A DNA stretch of 64,000 bases from Stichopus chloronotus (lineage: Eukaryota > Echinodermata > Holothuroidea > Aspidochirotida > Stichopodidae), in contig CM037840.1 in the NCBI GenBank assembly GCA_021234535.1, forward strand, positions 4,846,835-4,910,834. Direction: 5' to 3'. This document shows positions 59,815 to 64,000 of the stretch, piece after piece. Under the pieces are notes generated by a model. It did not search any database. It was not told the origin of the DNA and worked only from the letters and a program-made list of their open reading frames with translations. Position 1 is the stretch's first letter. Each line of letters begins with the position of its first letter. The position numbers and the translations under genes are program-made.

Positions 59815-60220
59815 CATATACTGTACTGCATTTGTAAGTAGAGAATAACTTTTACTTTTCAAACACTCCCTCAGAGGCCTCCATAGGTTGTCTCAGTAAC
59901 TGGGAGGTCATGGGGTCAGATAGCTGTCACCTGCGCTTCATTTATCTCTTTGATAGAACAAACACTCCTGCCCAGTGTACCACTGACTGTCTCCTGTGTA
60001 CATTAAGGCATTCCATAAATATTTGATGTATTGGCCTTTATTATGAGAATAATCTGCAGTTATATATCATCAGAAATACAAGTAGCAAGATGCATTGCTT
60101 AGTCTCCAGTGTGTTTCCTCAAAATCTTACAATGGGGATGAAGATGGGATCCTGGACTCTGAAAACCTTCAAGGAAGACCTTAATACTAGAAGAAAATCG
60201 ATTAAATTCTGACAATTAAA

Positions 60221-60866
60221 GTGGCCTATCCACATTTTCCTGAGTTCAGTCTCGGAGATAATTCGGATCATGCAAGTATTGGCATGCGGTGGGAGAAATG
60301 GCTACTTCGATTAGAAAACTTCTTCATTGCATTTGATATCAAGGATGAAGCTCGTAAAAGGGCAATGTTACTTCATTTTGGAGGGGAAAGTGTTACTGAA
60401 ATATTTCGAACACTTAATGAAACTGGAGACTCTACAGATTATGACACAGCAAAAACCAGGCTGACGGAGTATTTTCAACTTATACAAAATACTGAATATG
60501 CGATTTTCAAGTTTCGTCAAGCGAAGCAAGGGGAAGGCGAAACGTTGGATGTGTTTACCACCAGGCTGAGGCAATTAGCAAATTATTGTCAGTTTATGGA
60601 TATAGATAAAGAAATCAAATCACAGATAATTCAAAGTTGCAGTTCGTCACGATTGCGGCGAAGAGTGTTGAAAGAACCGAACCGCAACTTAACTGAGATA
60701 CTTGACTTAGGGAGAGCACTTATGATCTCGGATCAAAATGCTACAGAAATTGAAGGACCAAAAGTGGAAACAGTACAAAGTAAACTACCGAAAAACTGGG
60801 ACAGCGCCAAAAAGAAATGGTACAAACAAAGCCCAGTGTTGGAAATGTGGTAGTGACTTTCCAGAA
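60221..60866 (+). pseudogene. Broken gag fragment of an LTR (Ty3/gypsy-like) retrotransposon
   Basis: An open frame of 211 codons (60221-60853) has the layout of a gypsy gag capsid: a W..W..RLENFF start, a KRAMLLHFGG segment, TAKTRLTEYFQ, FRQAKQGEGETLDVFTTRLR followed by QLANYCQF, and SQIIQSCSSSRLRRRVL. Three defects are seen. The first codon is GTG where a start would be expected; the first in-frame ATG is 22 codons later. The two leading cysteines of a CCHC zinc knuckle lie in the +1 frame near 60829-60842. Similarity ends at about 60862, where sequence like the 41815-type repeat begins. No protease, RT or integrase follows. About 60013-60132 may be an LTR remnant, since GGGGATGAAGATGGGATC after it looks like a gypsy leader. 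It is probably a dead copy. Confidence 0.8.
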
Positions 60867-60975
60867 GGGTAATGTTGACTGATATCATACTGTACTTGAT
60901 GTGTGGGTTGACCATACTGGGTAGGTGATCCGTATTGCTTTTGGTGGACGTCAAATGTCACGGTCATGTCAGGTT
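60862..60975 (+). repeat. Partial unit of the 41815-type repeat abutting the gag fragment
   Basis: AGAAGGGTAATGTTGACTGA leads into CATACTGGGTAGGTGATCCG, then TATTGCTTTTGGTGGACGTC and AAATGTCA. This parallels the 59297 unit and the array at 41815-42960. Its start coincides with the loss of gag similarity. Confidence 0.55.
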
Positions 60976-61305
60976 ACCCAAAATAAAGATCATTTTGAGT
61001 TAAAGGCTTGTTGTGTATCAAGAAAAATAACTGCAGTTGATCTTATACTTGTCATGTGGATCATTCAACTTTGTTATAATATAACCATGTGGCAAGGAAT
61101 CACAAAGCCTTTTGGCTTTCTGGTTTTTTTTAAAAAAGTCCCTGAAAGCCAAGAGTCAGTCATGGACAAGTGTTGATCACTCACTGAAATCAGCTCTTAA
61201 AAGTACTAATAACCAGAATTTTGAACAAAGTTACACATCGGTGAAAAGGCAGACAAGTTGTATGATTAGAGGATGCAGAAACACCTCAACAAACCAAAAA
61301 TTTAA

Positions 61306-61554
61306 AGGCAGTAAGTCATCACCCTAAGCTATATTTTTAGCTTCCGGAAAACAAAATTCTCAACTGGTTCTAAGTCACAGTACTCTTTAATCGACAGCAA
61401 ATTCGAAAGATGCTGGGTAGCTTGCATTACACAGCACACACATGGGTTCATTTTTTTGATTACACGTGTGGAGGAATTTTAGACAGGCTATGGGAGGGAC
61501 AAGATGTAAGTGGATGGGAGAGTTGAAACTGTCTGGGGTAATGAGCTTTTGTCT
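61306..61554. mobile_element. TTAA-flanked miniature element, family B, copy 2
   Basis: TTAA flanks at 61302-61305 and 61555-61558. The left end is AGGCAGTAAGTCATCACCCT. The right end is more diverged (AGCTTTTGTCT). The interior matches copy 1 closely: TTCTCAACTGGTTCTAAGTC, an ACAGTACTCTT segment, ATTCGAAAGATGC, GATTACACGTGTGGAGGAAT and ACTGTCTGGGGT. Confidence 0.82.
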
Positions 61555-62432
61555 TTAAGTTTTTTATTTCCTTTCCACATGATGATTAATGTCCCTGAGT
61601 TGGCTGATCACATTTGCAGGGAAACCTTGCAAGGACTTTTGTACACTGAGTGTCTCATTCTCTTAGTGTGTGATATTGGGAAACAGAGCATTTGTTTTAC
61701 GGAAAACAACCATACTTTTAAAACCAATGTTTGAGGACCTAGAGTGAAAGATTATTCAAAATAAGGAAGGACAGAAATAAGTTTCTATAAGTAAGCCAAA
61801 AAATGCTTACATTTGGGTGTTTGCTGGGCCAAAGGACTAGACATTCGTTCAATGGACTCACAGCAATCCCTTTGCTCAATGTAGGGATAAAGTGTAATAG
61901 CATGTTCTACATGGCCAGAACAAATTTTGAAAAAGCACATACAGAGTTACAGGTATACATGCAGGTCAGTCATGTGACAGCTCACACTATCTGCTGTTAA
62001 AAGTCTCTCATGAGAAATAACATATCCTCGTAATGTCTGATATCCCCTCTTTCTCAGAAAGTGTCACCCAGTACAGCAAAGTCAGGACTGCAGTATACAT
62101 GCAAATCACAGCACTGAATTCACTCCAGGAAAAAAGATCCCTGCGTAAAGCTGAAAATGACCAGAAATTGACAAAAAGAGTTGGAATGTCGATAGTCACC
62201 TCCAATTACAACGCCTAAATTGAGTCGATTATGCCTACCCTTGAGAATGAAACTGACCAAAATGTAGCCTTCAACTTATGACTTAGAGTCAAAGACATCA
62301 TTGTTTGTACGCTTGTAAACGCTTTTGAATAAACCAAGTACAAAACAATTTGCCTTCAATGAAGCATTTTTCATCTTCTGTTGGTTATTGTAACAAAATA
62401 TGAAATTCAGTTGATTCTCTTCAAAATACTAT

Positions 62433-62762
62433 CAGGGTTTATACGGGGCCTTGAAAAGCTTGAAAGTACTTGAATTTAGATCTGTTCATTGGGGGCCTCT
62501 AACATGCTTGAATTTTGTCCCTCTGCATCAGAGTCTTTGGAAAGGAAATGAAGTCTAGTGATTTGAAAATTACTATTCACTTTCAGTCAATTATTTATCT
62601 GCAAGCAAATGTTCGCACTTGGACCAGTTTTATTCCACAGGTGTTTGTAAAAATTTCCAAGGACATTTCTGGAGTATCTTAAATGTTTGATTACCTTGAA
62701 TGAAAAAAGTGTTACCTTGAAATAGTGCTTGATTTTTATCCTCAGAAATGTGTGCAACCCTG
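62433..62762. mobile_element. Possible hAT-like miniature element with CAGGGTT ends
   Basis: The left end is CAGGGTTTATACGGGGCC and the right end in reverse complement is CAGGGTTGCACACATTTC, sharing only the first seven bases. Inside, CTTGAAAAGCTTGAAAGTAC and, on the other strand, AATCAAGCACTATTTCAAGG show the CTTGAAA-rich style of one common hAT non-autonomous group. The 8-bp flanks do not match, so the call is tentative. Confidence 0.4.
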
Positions 62763-64000
62763 CACCACATTTCAACTTTGATTTGTCACCTGAGTGGAAC
62801 AAACATAGCAATTGTTCATTAATTTCGTGGGAATTATGCAGTACCTCTGGGAGGCAGTGTGTGCACATCCTAAGGACATGAAATGGTCGAAGGTTTTACA
62901 GCAACTACTATCTCGTAAAGGATGCATTACATGAATTAGTGTATGTTTTGTACTGTATTACATACTGCCTGGAAGCAAACATGTCTGTGATTTATGTAAT
63001 TTATTTTTAACTTTTTTCTTTATTTGTTTTTGAATTATTGTCTGTATGAAGCAAGGGAAAGAAATTTAGATGAATGTGGAAAGTTTTTTCAACAACATTT
63101 CTGAAAATTTACCCTTAAGTAGACTCGTGATGGAGAAGTGAGTAAGAAGTACAGTTCTCTGTGGGCATGGTACTGCTTCGGTGAAATTGTTAAGTTTTTT
63201 ATGATATCATTGTTATGTCTGCTGGAGTGTCTTCTCCTTTGTAAGAGAAGAGAAATAGGAATTAAAATTCTTGGCGCTTAAATGCAGATGTATCATACAT
63301 ACTCTAATAAAAACCTTGGGGGACATGAAATTTTTATATTAAAGGGGAGTGTTTATTGGAATCAAATTATCTTTACGTTGATTCTAAAATTTCTCATTAG
63401 GCTGTTTGGATAGGTAAAAGATACCTCAGCTCCGTGTCTTCAGCTATGTGATCGAACTACCACTTCCAACCTGCCGGTGAAGCAGTGCAGATTTGTGGTA
63501 TGTAATAGCATGATTGACAACAAAAATTGTGCAGAAATATTCTTTTGCAGCAGGATTTGTTATTAATTTGTGGCAGTGAGGGAGGATTAATTTATTTTCA
63601 TTTTATGTAATTTCACTCCATATAATGTGACAAACAAGTCAGGGAGGGGTCCAGGGGAGTGTAGGTATTGTTTTGAGAGGGGGGTACTTTTCTGTGTGTT
63701 CTACTACAGTATATTTCGAAGTCAAGACTGTGACTCACTGAAAGTAGTCGTTCATGTGATACAGTGTGTCAGCACCGTGAAATAAATGTAATGCAATAAA
63801 TCTCAGCATCAGTGGGGCCACAGCCCTCCTAGCAACACCTGGGGGGAGGCGTTGCAACAGCAAAAGGGTGACGACTGTGGTTAATGGGTGGCAGCCACCA
63901 ACGGAAATTACAAGAAAAACGATGAAGTTATGGTCACGTACTAGCTAGCCTTTTAGTGATGATGGGCACCATTCAAATTTTTTCCACTCCCCCATTCCCA

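Larger units (their letters stand above)
56353..64000. other. Presumed long intron of the MIC26-type gene
   Basis: I looked for an exon continuing the reading frame with the expected basic linker and second inner-membrane helix and found none before the end of the window. The stretch holds three miniature elements, a tandem duplication, two single units of the 41815-type repeat and a gag fragment, listed separately. That it is one intron is inference; the gene could instead be truncated. Confidence 0.5.

Noticed and set aside
62425..62770. 8-bp target-site duplication around the CAGGGTT element
   Set aside because: Flanks AATACTAT and CACCACAT do not match, so hAT membership rests only on the ends.

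Overview
This is eukaryotic nuclear DNA from an animal. Genes are split into short exons with GT-AG introns, non-coding DNA is long and AT-rich, and all recognisable proteins are metazoan. Frequent TAGGCCTA-type words, many long poly(C)/poly(G) runs and TTAA- or 8-bp-flanked miniature transposons suggest a marine invertebrate deuterostome. An echinoderm, possibly a sea cucumber, is my guess; this is inference, not proof.

Four protein-coding genes were rebuilt exon by exon. (1) A SERINC membrane protein, + strand, 590-18435, 14 coding exons, 472 aa, complete. (2) UQCC2, a mitochondrial complex III assembly factor, - strand, 26739-23771, 4 coding exons, 122 aa, complete. (3) A YTHDF m6A reader, + strand, 34425-43315, 5 coding exons, 624 aa, complete. 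(4) A MIC26/MIC27 (APOO/APOOL-like) MICOS subunit, + strand, from 52121; four exons (133 codons plus one base) are visible and the 3' exons are probably beyond the window. The genes do not form a functional cluster, although UQCC2 and the MICOS subunit both serve the mitochondrial inner membrane. UQCC2 and YTHDF are divergent, about 7.7 kb apart between start codons, and both carry a TCACGTGA E-box upstream.

Layout: 1-589 is SERINC upstream sequence with a perfect CRE palindrome. 590-18435 is SERINC, whose introns hold minisatellites, an 86-bp tandem array, a transposon fragment and a decayed duplication of the end of exon 9. 18436-23770 is tail-to-tail intergenic DNA with nothing recognised. 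23771-26739 is UQCC2. 26740-34424 is a transposon-rich divergent intergenic region with two miniature hAT-like elements, each with an 8-bp target-site duplication. 34425-43315 is YTHDF, whose introns hold a LINE 3' tail, two TTAA-type miniature elements and a ~145-bp tandem array. 43316-52120 holds the YTHDF 3' UTR, a 117-bp array, a TIR element and clustered palindromes. 52121-64000 is the MICOS gene and its long last visible intron, with more miniature elements and a broken gypsy-type gag fragment.

I saw no tRNA, rRNA or CRISPR array. I did not find a new multi-gene system. The most informative unexplained structures are the transposon families with defined ends and the internal duplication inside SERINC.
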